64,000 nucleotides of DNA. Origin: Streptomyces sp. NBC_00461. Lineage in GTDB: Bacteria > Actinomycetota > Actinomycetes > Streptomycetales > Streptomycetaceae. Every line of letters begins with the position of its first letter. Position 1 is the first letter of the stretch. The notes under the pieces were generated by a model, which searched no databases, was not told the DNA's origin, and saw nothing but the letters and a program-made list of their open reading frames with translations. The stretch spans positions 8,341,001-8,405,000 of the forward strand of contig NZ_CP107902.1 in assembly GCF_036013935.1 (NCBI RefSeq), in the 5' to 3' direction. Both the position numbers and the translations under genes were made by a program. Shown here one piece after another: positions 27,363 through 36,052 of this stretch.

Positions 27363-27439
27363 ACTGCCGGGTAAAAGCTGAAGAATGGTGCCTCGCGGGG
27401 GCTGGCGAGGTGATGGTGGGACCGGGGTAATGTGCCCCG

Positions 27440-28291
27440 GTGACCACGCATTCGAACACTCCTGCAGGCTGGTACCCGGATCCGCACGGAGCGCCTCAGA
27501 CCCTCCGTTACTGGGACGGCGCTCAGTGGACCCAGCACACGAACACGGACCAGCAGCAGGCGCAGGCTGCCCAGCAGCAGGCATCGCACCAGGCACCGCA
27601 GCACGTGCCGCAGCAGGCCGCGGGTCCGGATCCGCGCGTGCAGCGGCAGGTGCAGCAGCAGGCCGGGGTCGCCGCCGGCGGCCCCGGCGGCGGCAGCCTG
27701 TTCACCGAGCCGGTCCTGGTGGTCAACCAGAAGGCCAAGCTGATCGAGGTGACCAACGAGTACACGGTCATGGATCAGAACGGCAACCAGATCGGCTCGG
27801 TCACCGAGGTCGGGCAGAGCGCGCTGAAGAAGGCGGCGCGCCTTCTCACCAGCCTCGACCAGTTCATGACCCACCGGCTGGAGATCCGCGACGCCCACGG
27901 TCAGCCGCAGCTGCTGCTGACCCGGCCCGCGAAGATCCTCAAGTCGAGGGTCGTGGTGTCGCGTCCCGACGGTTCGCAGGTCGGCGAGATCGTCCAGCAG
28001 AACATGATCGGGAAGATCAACTTCGCGATGAACGCGAACGGCCAGAAGGTCGGCGCGATCAAGGCGGAGAACTGGCGGGCCTGGAACTTCGCGATCGTCG
28101 ACCACGCGGACAACGAGGTCGCCCGGATCACCAAGACCTGGGAAGGCCTCGCCAAAACGATGTTCACGACCGCGGACAACTACGTCCTGCAGATCCACTA
28201 CCAGCTGCCCGAGCCGCTGCTGAGCCTCGTCGTCGCCACCGCCCTGACTGTCGACACGGCGCTCAAGCAGGACTCGCGCGGCCTCGGCTAG
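27440..28291 (+). CDS. LURP-one/scramblase-related protein with a DUF2510 head
   Basis: A 283-residue protein. Residues 9-34 are a DUF2510 module (AGWYPDPHG..LRYWDGAQWTQHT). A Gln-rich disordered stretch follows (about 38-80), then a tubby-like LURP-one/phospholipid-scramblase fold (FTEPVLVVNQKAKLIEVTNE and following, VVSRPDGSQVGEIVQQNMIGK, KTMFTTADNYVLQI). It is probably a membrane-associated protein on the inner face; activity is unknown. GTG 27440 is the natural start. It lies 77 bases behind the phospholipase gene in the same direction and could be co-transcribed, which would link it to lipids. Confidence 0.85.
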   Translation: MTTHSNTPAGWYPDPHGAPQTLRYWDGAQWTQHTNTDQQQAQAAQQQASHQAPQHVPQQAAGPDPRVQRQVQQQAGVAAGGPGGGSLFTEPVLVVNQKAKLIEVTNEYTVMDQNGNQIGSVTEVGQSALKKAARLLTSLDQFMTHRLEIRDAHGQPQLLLTRPAKILKSRVVVSRPDGSQVGEIVQQNMIGKINFAMNANGQKVGAIKAENWRAWNFAIVDHADNEVARITKTWEGLAKTMFTTADNYVLQIHYQLPEPLLSLVVATALTVDTALKQDSRGLG

Positions 28292-28310
28292 CGGAGGCCG
28301 GTGCGGCGGG

Positions 28311-29261
28311 TCACAGCGGCGTGAGATGACCCGGCTCGGCGGACGGCTGGGGCACCAACGCCGGTTCGGGCGTGGCCGTTTCCGGCCTCAGGGCCAGCAC
28401 CGCGGCCACCGGGTGCTCCTCGTCGGCCGGAGCCAGGTCCGCAGCGGGCGCCACCCGGGTCAGCAGGACGACACCCCACGAGGCGAGCGCCGCGCCCGCG
28501 AGGGCCAGAAGCACACCCGTGGCGCCGCCGCGCAGTCCCTGCCCGAGCAGCGTGAGCCCGATGACCGAGGCCGCCACCGGGTTGGACAGGGTCACCACCG
28601 CGAGCGGGGCGCCCAGTCCGCCGCGGTACGCCATCTGGGACAGCAGCAGTCCGCCCACGGCGAAGGCCGCCACCAGCACCGCCACCAGGACGACTTGCGG
28701 GCTCAGTGCGGACCCCGAACGGTCCGTCGCGGACACCGTCACGGTCTGCGTGAGCGCGGACGCCACTCCCGAGGCGAACCCGGACGCCGTGGCGTGCCGG
28801 AGGCCGGGCCGGGCCCCGGGCCGGGCCAGCATCCCGATCAGCGCGGCCGTGGTTCCCGCGACCGCCACCGCCTCGGTCAGGCTCAGCACCTGCCGGGGCG
28901 CCGACCCGGACGCGGTCACCAGCAGTGCGGCCAGCCCGGCAAGCGTCAGGGCCGTACCCCGCCACTCGGTCGCGCTGACCCGCCGCCCGGCCGCCCGCGC
29001 CCCCATCGGCACCGCGGCGACCAGGGTGAGCGCCCCCAGCGGCTGTACGACGGTGAGCGGGCCGTACTTGAGGGCGACGACGTGCAGCAGGGCCGCCCCG
29101 GCGTTGAGCCCGACCGACGCCCACCAGGCGCCCGAAGCCAGCAGCCGCAGCATGCCGGTGTCGCCGCTGCGGGCGGCGAGCCGCTCCTGGGCGACCGCCG
29201 CGGCCGCGTAGGCGACGGCGGAGACCAGCGAGAGGGCGACGGCGACGAGGGTGGCGGTCAT
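28311..29261 (-). CDS. DMT-superfamily (EamA-like) integral membrane transporter
   Basis: A 316-residue protein with about nine or ten membrane helices, starting MTATLVAVALSLVSAVAYAA. The two-half layout and GALTLVAAVP and TLSNPVAASVIGLTLLGQGL stretches fit the drug/metabolite transporter fold. A Pro/Glu-rich tail ends it. Substrate unknown. The start (29261) overlaps the PAP2 stop by ATGA, so both are made together. Longer upstream reading simply runs through the PAP2 gene in another frame. Confidence 0.8.
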   Translation of the reverse strand: MTATLVAVALSLVSAVAYAAAAVAQERLAARSGDTGMLRLLASGAWWASVGLNAGAALLHVVALKYGPLTVVQPLGALTLVAAVPMGARAAGRRVSATEWRGTALTLAGLAALLVTASGSAPRQVLSLTEAVAVAGTTAALIGMLARPGARPGLRHATASGFASGVASALTQTVTVSATDRSGSALSPQVVLVAVLVAAFAVGGLLLSQMAYRGGLGAPLAVVTLSNPVAASVIGLTLLGQGLRGGATGVLLALAGAALASWGVVLLTRVAPAADLAPADEEHPVAAVLALRPETATPEPALVPQPSAEPGHLTPL

Positions 29262-30082
29262 CGGCCCGCTCCGACCAGGACGTGCTCCTCGGCCGGACCT
29301 TCGGCCGGACGACCTTGGGCCGGTACGAGCTTGTCGGCGCCGCGTCCGGCGGTGCTGACGGTCCGTTGCGGCCGGTGGATCAGCGCGAGCGCGATGCCGA
29401 GCATGGCGGTCGCGGCGATCGCGTCGAGCCAGTAGTGGTTCGCCGTCCCCACGATGACCAGCAGCGTCACCAGCGGATGCAGCAGCCACAGCCAGCGCAG
29501 ACGCGACCGGGTCGCGGCGATCAGGCCGATCGCCACCATCAGGGCCCAGCCGAAGTGCAGTGACGGCATCGCCGCGAACTGGTTCGAGAGATGGTCCGAG
29601 GACGGCGGGCCGTACACCGAGGGGCCGTACACATGCGCGGTGTCGACGAGGCCGGTGGCGGCCAGCATCCGCGGGGGCGCGAGCGGGAGGACGAAGGGCA
29701 GCACCAGGGCTGCCGAGGTGACCGTGGCCAGGACCCGGCGGGCCCACACGTAGTGCGCCGGGCGCCGCAGGTACAGCCAGACCAGGAAGGCCACGGTGGC
29801 GGGGAAGTGGACGGTCGCGTAGTAGGTGTTCGCGATGTGCACCAGCGTGTCGCTGTGCAGGAGGAGGGACTGCACCGACCCCTCGCCCGGCAGACGGAGT
29901 GTCCGCTCCAGGTCCCACACGCGATGGGCGTTGTGGAGGGCCTCGCCGGTGTGCCCGGTCGCCAGCTGCCGACCGAACTTGTAGACGAGGAAGAGCCCTG
30001 CGACGAGCAGGAACTCACGGACGAGCGGAGGCCGCGCTATCGCGTCGGTCTCACCCTCTGCAGGCTCGGTGCGGGCATTCAT
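29258..30082 (-). CDS. PAP2-superfamily phosphatase/phosphotransferase, membrane-bound
   Basis: A 274-residue, six-helix protein. The active-site motifs of the inositol-phosphorylceramide-synthase-like PAP2 group are present: MPSLHFGWALMV with the catalytic His, and NHYWLDAIAA with the second His and Asp. It probably acts on a lipid phosphate or transfers a head group. ATG 30082 follows a GGGGCCGGGGG ribosome site. It is the first gene of a two-gene operon with the DMT transporter and faces a TetR gene across an inverted repeat. Confidence 0.85.
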   Translation of the reverse strand: MNARTEPAEGETDAIARPPLVREFLLVAGLFLVYKFGRQLATGHTGEALHNAHRVWDLERTLRLPGEGSVQSLLLHSDTLVHIANTYYATVHFPATVAFLVWLYLRRPAHYVWARRVLATVTSAALVLPFVLPLAPPRMLAATGLVDTAHVYGPSVYGPPSSDHLSNQFAAMPSLHFGWALMVAIGLIAATRSRLRWLWLLHPLVTLLVIVGTANHYWLDAIAATAMLGIALALIHRPQRTVSTAGRGADKLVPAQGRPAEGPAEEHVLVGAGR

Positions 30083-30188
30083 CCCCCGGCCCCTTCGCTG
30101 ACGTGGTGCTTGTGGCGGTACGAGTCGAGACCCCCGGCGTGCCGGGAACTCATCGGTACGCGTCCGTCCCGAAACGAAAGCGTTCCGA

Positions 30189-30232
30189 TACGGCAGTGTA
30201 CCGATACGTTGGCGTTCCGGTACACTGGCGTA
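30189..30232. promoter_or_regulatory. Long inverted repeat, likely TetR operator
   Basis: TACGGCAGTGTACCG (30189-30203) and CGGTACACTGGCGTA (30218-30232) are inverted copies matching at 14 of 15 positions, with a 14-bp spacer. The surrounding DNA repeats related pieces (GTTCCGATAC, GTACCGATAC, GTTCCGGTAC). It lies in the 215-bp gap between the PAP2 operon and the TetR gene, so it probably controls both directions. Confidence 0.75.
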
Positions 30233-30297
30233 TCGATTGAGGTACGACACACTGGATTCAGGGAATAGAGCGGGACTCGAGTGAAGGGGAAGAGCAG

Positions 30298-30912
30298 ATG
30301 ACGTCGCAGGCCGCGGACGGACCGGAGACGGTCGCCGCCTCGCGCCGCTCCAAGATCACGCCCGAGCGTGAGCGGGAGTTCTTCGACGCCGTGCTCGAAC
30401 AGATCCGGGAGTGCGGGTACGACGCCGTCACCATGGAGGGGATCGCCTCCAGCACCCGCTGCAGCAAGTCGACCCTCTACCGGCAGTGGAAGACGAAGCC
30501 CCAGTTCGTCGTGGCCGCCCTGCGCTCCCGTCGCAAGGCCCGCTTCGGCGACATCGACACCGGGTCGCTCGCGGACGACCTGCGCGAGGCCGCGCGGGCC
30601 GTGGGCCGCTGGTCACTGAACGACACCAAGCTGCTGCAGGCGCTCGGACACGCGGTCACCCAGGACGCGGAGCTGGCCAAGGCGCTGCGCGAGGCGCTCG
30701 TGGAGCCGGAGATCGCCGCGCTGAAGGAGATCCTGCGGCGCGGGGTGGAGCGCGGCGAGATCGCCGGCGACCATCCGGCGCTCGAGTACATCCCGGCCCA
30801 GATGTTCGGCGTCGTGCGCGCCCGGCCCGTCGTGGACGGGGAGTACGCCGACCCCGCATACCTGGTCCGTTTCGTGGAGGCCGCCGTGCTGCCGGCACTG
30901 GGCCTCACCTGA
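30298..30912 (+). CDS. TetR/AcrR-family repressor
   Basis: A 204-residue protein. The N-terminal helix-turn-helix is clear (about 25-72: FFDAVLEQIRECGYDAVTME, then IASSTRCSKSTLYRQWKTK). The C-terminal ligand-binding domain (75-204) is the TetR_C layout with LGHAVTQDAELAKALREALVEPE. It is divergent from the PAP2/DMT operon and most simply represses that operon and itself at the inverted repeat 30189-30232. The ligand could be what the DMT transporter exports. ATG 30298 follows GGGGAAGAGC. Confidence 0.9.
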   Translation: MTSQAADGPETVAASRRSKITPEREREFFDAVLEQIRECGYDAVTMEGIASSTRCSKSTLYRQWKTKPQFVVAALRSRRKARFGDIDTGSLADDLREAARAVGRWSLNDTKLLQALGHAVTQDAELAKALREALVEPEIAALKEILRRGVERGEIAGDHPALEYIPAQMFGVVRARPVVDGEYADPAYLVRFVEAAVLPALGLT

Positions 30913-30994
30913 GACTCGGGCCGCCGTCCGCGGGATGACTGGACGGTGACCTGATCGCGCCGCACCGTGGGGACGGGGGCGGCGCGCACCCCCC

Positions 30995-31038
30995 GGCCGG
31001 GTGGGACTCCTCTTGAGCGGAGGGAGTCCCGCCCGGCC
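30995..31038. terminator. Bidirectional terminator hairpin
   Basis: GGCCGGGTGGGACTCC (30995-31010) pairs with GGGAGTCCCGCCCGGCC (31022-31038) in a stem of about 16 pairs with one bulge, around a loop of about 11 bases. It separates the converging TetR (+) and DUF2510 (-) genes. Confidence 0.85.
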
Positions 31039-31058
31039 GACTGTCGTCCTGGGCGGTG

Positions 31059-32096
31059 TCAGACCGTCTGGCCGTTGCCGCTGCCGGTCGACACCTTGAT
31101 GCCCTGGGTGATCGTGTCGATGAGCGACTGCTTCTCGCCGACGTCGACACCGAAGCGGACCACCACGATCTGGGCCGCGTTCGCTGGCGAGGGGAACGCG
31201 AGGGACTCGACATAGCCGTCCGAACCCTTGCTGGTGACCGCCTTCCAGCGGACCAGGTAGCCCTTCTGCCCGGCGACCGTCACCGCCTTGGACTCCAGTT
31301 CGTCGTGCGAGGTGATCGCACCGTAGGTCTTGCCGCCGTAGGACTCCTCGGCGTTCGCCTTGATGTCGGCCTTGGCGACCGCCTCGGCCGTGGAGCCGGG
31401 GGTGCGCAGCGCGAGGGCCGGCGCCGAGTACGCGCCGCCCTTCGAGCAGGGCTGGGAGGGCTCCCCGGGGCACTTGTAGGAGTCGTTGGACGTGATCTGC
31501 GCGCCCGCCTGGAGTTGCTGGCCGTACCAGCCGTCCGGGATGGGCAGGCTGATGCCGCTCACCGCGTCGGTCACCGAACCTCTGGTGATCTTCGGCGCCT
31601 CGGACTGGCCGGGCGCGGGCGACCCGGAACCTCCCGATCCGCCGGACCCGCCCGAAGAACCGCCGTTGCCGCCGTTGCCTCCGTTCGAACCGCCCTGCCC
31701 ACCGGGCCCGCCGCCCTGACCGCCCGGCCCCTGCGAGCTCGCGCTGCCGCCGCCCGAGCCGCCGCTGTCCGTCAGCGCCCACACGCCCACGCCGATGCTC
31801 GCGAGCACCGCAACGGCCACCGCGACGGCGATGCCCGTGCGCAGCCCGCGTCGCGGGGAGGCCGGTGGTTGCGCGGGAAACGCCGGATATGCCGGATACG
31901 CCGCTTGGGCCGAGTACGCCGGATCGGCCCCGGCCCCGGCCGTCGGCGACTGCGCCGGGGGACCCCATACGGCGGCCGACCCCGCGGGGCGGGTCTGGTC
32001 CGTCCATGCCTTGCCGTCCCACCAGCGCTCGCCGGCGGGACCCTCACTCGTCTGCCCCGGGTCGGGATACCACCCGGGAGGAGTCACCTGCGTCAT
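31059..32096 (-). CDS. DUF2510 membrane protein with Gly/Ser-rich linker
   Basis: A 345-residue protein. DUF2510 is at 7-35 (PGWYPDPGQTSEGPAGERWWDGKAW). A Pro/Ala region and RRGLR lead to one membrane helix (about 86-108). A long Gly/Ser/Asn repeat linker (110-160) follows, then a folded extracytoplasmic domain of about 180 residues (SGISLPIPDGWYG, YKCPGEPSQPC, GQKGYLVRWKAV) with two cysteines. The cytoplasmic DUF2510 head and exported tail suggest a membrane sensor or anchor. Partner unknown. ATG 32096 is used. Low-complexity DNA in the linker could be unstable. Confidence 0.8.
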   Translation of the reverse strand: MTQVTPPGWYPDPGQTSEGPAGERWWDGKAWTDQTRPAGSAAVWGPPAQSPTAGAGADPAYSAQAAYPAYPAFPAQPPASPRRGLRTGIAVAVAVAVLASIGVGVWALTDSGGSGGGSASSQGPGGQGGGPGGQGGSNGGNGGNGGSSGGSGGSGGSGSPAPGQSEAPKITRGSVTDAVSGISLPIPDGWYGQQLQAGAQITSNDSYKCPGEPSQPCSKGGAYSAPALALRTPGSTAEAVAKADIKANAEESYGGKTYGAITSHDELESKAVTVAGQKGYLVRWKAVTSKGSDGYVESLAFPSPANAAQIVVVRFGVDVGEKQSLIDTITQGIKVSTGSGNGQTV

Positions 32097-32146
32097 GCCC
32101 CCACCGTATGAGGCGTCGGTGAAAGCGGGATGAGAGGATCCGGACT

Positions 32147-33142
32147 TCAGCCGAGGACCAGCCGCACGGGCGGCTCCGCGAGCGGTGCCGGCAGCCGCAG
32201 CCCGCCCCGCCCGGGCGTGATCGAACCGAGCACGCTCGGGTGCCGCGCCCCGGTGCTCGCGGGCTCGGTGCCCGGCAGACCGTGCCAGGTCAAAAACCCG
32301 AGCACCGCGAAGGCGTACGCCTCCTTCGCGTCCGCCGCCAGCCCCAGCTCGTCGGACGTGCGCACCGCCACCCCGGGCAGGCGCTCGCCCAGCATCCCCA
32401 TGAGCACCGGATTCCGGGTCCCGCCACCGGACACGATCACCTCGGTGGCGCCGAGCGCGCGCACGGCGTCCGCGACCGTCCGGGCCGTGAGCATCGTCAG
32501 CGTGGCGACCACGTCCTCGGCCCTGAGCGTCCCGAACCCGGCCAGCGCGTCCCGCAGATACCCCAGGTGGAACAGCTCCTTGCCGGTCGTCTTCGGCGCG
32601 GTCAGCGCGTAGTACGGCTCCGCCAGCAACCGCTCCAGCAAGGGCTCGTGGACGCTGCCACGACCCGTACAGCCCCGCCGGCCCGGCGGCGCGAACTCCG
32701 TCACCACCGCCACCGCACCACCGAACTCACCGCCCGCGGACAGTCCCTGAAGCACCCTCAGAAACGTCAACAGCCACGGAGCCAGGGCCCCGACGCCGAC
32801 GTACGTCGGCAGTGCCCCGATCAGCGTCGTCGCGACGGTCATCAGCACGATCACCAGGATCAGCACCGGACGGCGGCCGATCCGGTCACCGAGCCGCCCG
32901 AACAGGGCCGCCCCGACGGGCCGGAAGAAGAACGCCAGCGCGAACGACGCGTACGTCCTCACCAGCGCCTCCGCCTCGCCGCCGCCCTCCGGCGTGAAGA
33001 AGCGCGCGGCGATGACGGTCGCGAAGCAGCCGTAGGCCCCGAACTCGTACCACTCGACGAAGTTGCCCACCGAACCCGCCGCCAGAGCCCTTACCGTGGA
33101 CGCATCCCGCACCGCCCGGCGTTGTCCGAAAAACAGCGTCAT
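32147..33142 (-). pseudogene. In-frame chimera: MHS transporter N-half fused to anhydro-MurNAc kinase C-half
   Basis: The 331-residue frame joins two unrelated genes. Residues 1-157 are the first five helices of an MHS transporter (SVGNFVEWYEFGAYG, FFFRPVGAALFGRLGDRIGRR, LRVLQGLSAGGEF). From about 162 to 310 the sequence is the C-terminal half of anhydro-N-acetylmuramic acid kinase AnmK (EPLLERLLAEPYYAL, PKTTGKELFHLGYL, EVIVSGGGTRNPVLM, DAKEAYAFAVLGF). The junction lies near 32671. The kinase lacks its N-terminal ATP lobe and the transporter lacks seven helices, so neither works. A single deletion, or an assembly error, explains it. A ribosome-site-like AAAGGCG precedes ATG 33142. Confidence 0.85.
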
Positions 33143-33322
33143 TTCAGCGCCTTTGACTGTCGGTTACCTTCACACACGCAGATCACAGGCTCCATGCGTC
33201 GCCCGCCTGCACCCGCTGTCACCCATCACGGCAACAGGTACCCGGACCGGCCTCCACTTCCGCGAGAGGACGGCTACGCTCGAGATCTGTACGTCGTTCG
33301 GGCGACTTGGGGAGGTAATGGG

Positions 33323-36007
33323 ATGACGGAGGTCCGGCCCACGGAGGCCGCCTCGGCCTCCCTGTGGGAGCGCGACGAGGAAGTCGCCGCCGTCGTACAG
33401 GCGGTCGAGAACCTGTGCGCCGACCGCTCGTCCTCGGGCAGCCTGCTGGTGATCCGGGGCGAGGCGGGAATCGGCAAGACCGCCCTGCTGGCCGAGACCC
33501 GACGTATCGCCGAACGGCGCGGCTGCACCGTGTGGTCGGCCCGCGGCGGCGAGACCCTCAGGTCCGTCCCCTTCAACGTGGTACGCCAACTGCTGCAGCC
33601 CGCACTGCTGTCACTGCTGCCGGAGGAGGGACGCGAATACCTCGGCGACTGGTACGACATCGCCGGCCCCGCCCTCGGCCTCACGGAGCCCGGCGAACGC
33701 CAGGCCGACCCGCAGGGCGTGTGCGACGGCCTCGTCGCCGGGGTGCGCAGACTGGCCCGCCGGGACTATCCACTGGTCCTGCTGGTCGACGACGCGCACT
33801 GGGCCGACGGGGAGACGCTGCGCTGGCTCGCCGCGTTCGCCGAGCGGCTCGACGACCTGCCCGTCCTGGTCGTGGTCGCCAGGCGGCCCGGCGAGGCCAG
33901 CGGCGAGAGCGCCCGCCACCTCGAAGCCGTCGCCGCCGCCGCGGGCGGCCCCGACGCCACCCTCAGCGCCCTCACCCCGGACGCCACCGCCGGCCTCACC
34001 CGCGCCACCCTGGGCGCCCACGCCGACGCCCCGTTCTGCCGCGAGGTCTGGGCCGTCACCGGCGGCAACCCGTACGAGACCGTGGAACTCCTCGCCAAGG
34101 TCCAGGACAGCGAGCTGGAGCCGACCGAGAGCGCCGCCGCCGAACTGCGCGCCCTCAACCGCGCGGCCCGCGGCGGCGGTCTCGTCGCCCGCCTGGAGGA
34201 GCTCGGCATCGACGCCACCCGGTTCGCCTGGGCGGCGGGAATCCTCGGCACCGGCATCTCCGTCGACCTGGTGGCCAAGCTCGCCACCATGGGCCACGGC
34301 GACGCGGTGCGCTGCGCCGAACTGCTCAAGGACGCCCGCATCCTCACCGAACCCGACCCGGTGAGCGCCCAAGCCGCCGACGGCGAGCTGGAGTTCGTGC
34401 ACCCGCTGATCGCCACCGCCGTCTACAACTCCATCCCGGACGCCCTGCGCACCGCCATGCACGGCATCGCCGCGCAGGTCGTCGCGGACTCCGGACTCGG
34501 CGCCGCCATGGCCTCCCGGCACCTCCTCCAGGTGCACCCGGACGACGACGAGGAACTCGTCGAGCAACTGCGCGAGGCCGCCCGCGAACACCTCGCCGTC
34601 GGCGCCCCGGACGCGGCCCGCCGCTGCCTGGAGCGCGCCCTGCTGGAACCGCCGACCTCCGACGTCCACGCGCGCGTGCTCTACGAACTCGGCTGCGCCA
34701 CCCTGCTCACCGCACCCTCCACCACCATCGGCCACCTGCAGTCCGCGCTCGGTATGCCCGGCCTCGACGGCCACACCCGTGTCGACGCCGTCTTCCGCCT
34801 CTCCCAGTCCCTCCTCCACAACGACCAGATGGAGGAAGCCGTCCGCACGGTCGAGGCGGAGGCCGCCCGGCACGAGGCGGGCCCCGCCAGGATGCGGCTG
34901 CAGGCCGTGCAGTACATGTGGGAGGGCATCCACGCCGGCGAGTCGACCTCGCCCGGTCGCTCCCGGCGCCTGGCCGACCTCGCCAGCACCTGCACCGGCC
35001 GCGACAACTCCGAGCGCGCCCTGCTCATGCTGCGCGGCTTCGACGCCCTGATCCAGGGCGAGAACGCCGAGGAGGTCGTCGAACACTGCGACCGCGCCCT
35101 CGTCAACGGCCGCCTCGCACCGGGCCTCGGCTGGACCGACACCGAGTGGGGCATCGAACTCCTGCTGATGCTCGCCAACTCCTACGCCTTCAGCGACCGC
35201 CTCGACCGCGCCGACGCCCTCTACAACGAGGGCCTGCGCGCCTACGAATCGGCCGGCTGGAGCGGCGGCCACCTCTCCCTCGCCCATGCCTACGTCGGCC
35301 TCGGACACCGCAGGCGCGGCCGGCTCCGTGAGGCGGAGGCGTCCCTGCGCGAGTCGCTGCGCATCGCCGAGCGCGTCGGCCGCCGTCTGCCCCTGTACTG
35401 GACGGCCACCTGCAACCTCGTGGATGTCCTGCTCGCCCGCGGCCATGTCGAGGAGGCCTGGTCGATCGCCGAGCAGTACGGCTTCGCACCGCCCTACCCG
35501 TCCACCATCGTGATGCCGGACCCACGGTCGGTGCGCGGCAGGCTGCTGCTCGCCGTCGGCCGCACCAAGGACGGCATCAACGAACTGGAGGAGGCCGAGA
35601 GGGCGGCCGCCGCGCGTGGCCACCACAACCCGGTCGTCGTTCCCTGGGCGCTCGACCTCGCCCGCGCCCTCGCCACGGAGGATCCGGCTCGCGCGGCCCA
35701 ACTCGCCACGGATGCCCGTCTGCAGGCCGAGCGGTTCGGCACGGACACGGCCATCGGTGAGGCGCTGAGGTGTGCCGCGGCGCTGGAGACCGGGCAGCGG
35801 GCGGTGCGGCTGGCTTCGCAGGCCGTGGCGTATCTGGAGGCCTCGCCCTGCCAGTACGAGCATGCCGCGGCCCGCGTCGAGTACGGCATCGCCGCACGGT
35901 CGGTCGCCGAGCTCAACCGGGGTCTGGCGCTTGCCCGTTCGTGCGGTGCGGATGGACTGGTGGCGCAGGCGCGGGAAGTGCTGGAGACCGGGCGAGGGCT
36001 GCGCTGA
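33323..36007 (+). CDS. Large STAND-type ATPase (LAL-like) without a LuxR helix-turn-helix
   Basis: An 894-residue protein. The AAA/STAND domain at 1-300 has Walker A GEAGIGKT (46-53) and Walker B LVLLVDDAHWAD. The rest is TPR-like helical repeat. LuxR-type LAL regulators share this layout but end in a helix-turn-helix of about 60 residues. Here the protein ends ARSCGADGLVAQAREVLETG just before that point. ATG 33323 follows GGGGAGG. It may signal through another protein. The pattern is common among Streptomyces, so it is a real subfamily rather than a truncation. Confidence 0.85.
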   Translation: MTEVRPTEAASASLWERDEEVAAVVQAVENLCADRSSSGSLLVIRGEAGIGKTALLAETRRIAERRGCTVWSARGGETLRSVPFNVVRQLLQPALLSLLPEEGREYLGDWYDIAGPALGLTEPGERQADPQGVCDGLVAGVRRLARRDYPLVLLVDDAHWADGETLRWLAAFAERLDDLPVLVVVARRPGEASGESARHLEAVAAAAGGPDATLSALTPDATAGLTRATLGAHADAPFCREVWAVTGGNPYETVELLAKVQDSELEPTESAAAELRALNRAARGGGLVARLEELGIDATRFAWAAGILGTGISVDLVAKLATMGHGDAVRCAELLKDARILTEPDPVSAQAADGELEFVHPLIATAVYNSIPDALRTAMHGIAAQVVADSGLGAAMASRHLLQVHPDDDEELVEQLREAAREHLAVGAPDAARRCLERALLEPPTSDVHARVLYELGCATLLTAPSTTIGHLQSALGMPGLDGHTRVDAVFRLSQSLLHNDQMEEAVRTVEAEAARHEAGPARMRLQAVQYMWEGIHAGESTSPGRSRRLADLASTCTGRDNSERALLMLRGFDALIQGENAEEVVEHCDRALVNGRLAPGLGWTDTEWGIELLLMLANSYAFSDRLDRADALYNEGLRAYESAGWSGGHLSLAHAYVGLGHRRRGRLREAEASLRESLRIAERVGRRLPLYWTATCNLVDVLLARGHVEEAWSIAEQYGFAPPYPSTIVMPDPRSVRGRLLLAVGRTKDGINELEEAERAAAARGHHNPVVVPWALDLARALATEDPARAAQLATDARLQAERFGTDTAIGEALRCAAALETGQRAVRLASQAVAYLEASPCQYEHAAARVEYGIAARSVAELNRGLALARSCGADGLVAQAREVLETGRGLR

Positions 36008-36052
36008 TCGACACAGCCGCACAACGACGCGGCCCCGCCCCGTCAAAGGGCG

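Noticed and set aside
25302..27596. Long frame antisense to phospholipase C
   Set aside because: Val/Gly/Arg-rich shadow without domains; the sense gene is well identified.
33611..36046. Long frame antisense to the STAND ATPase
   Set aside because: Same type of GC shadow; the sense strand carries Walker motifs.
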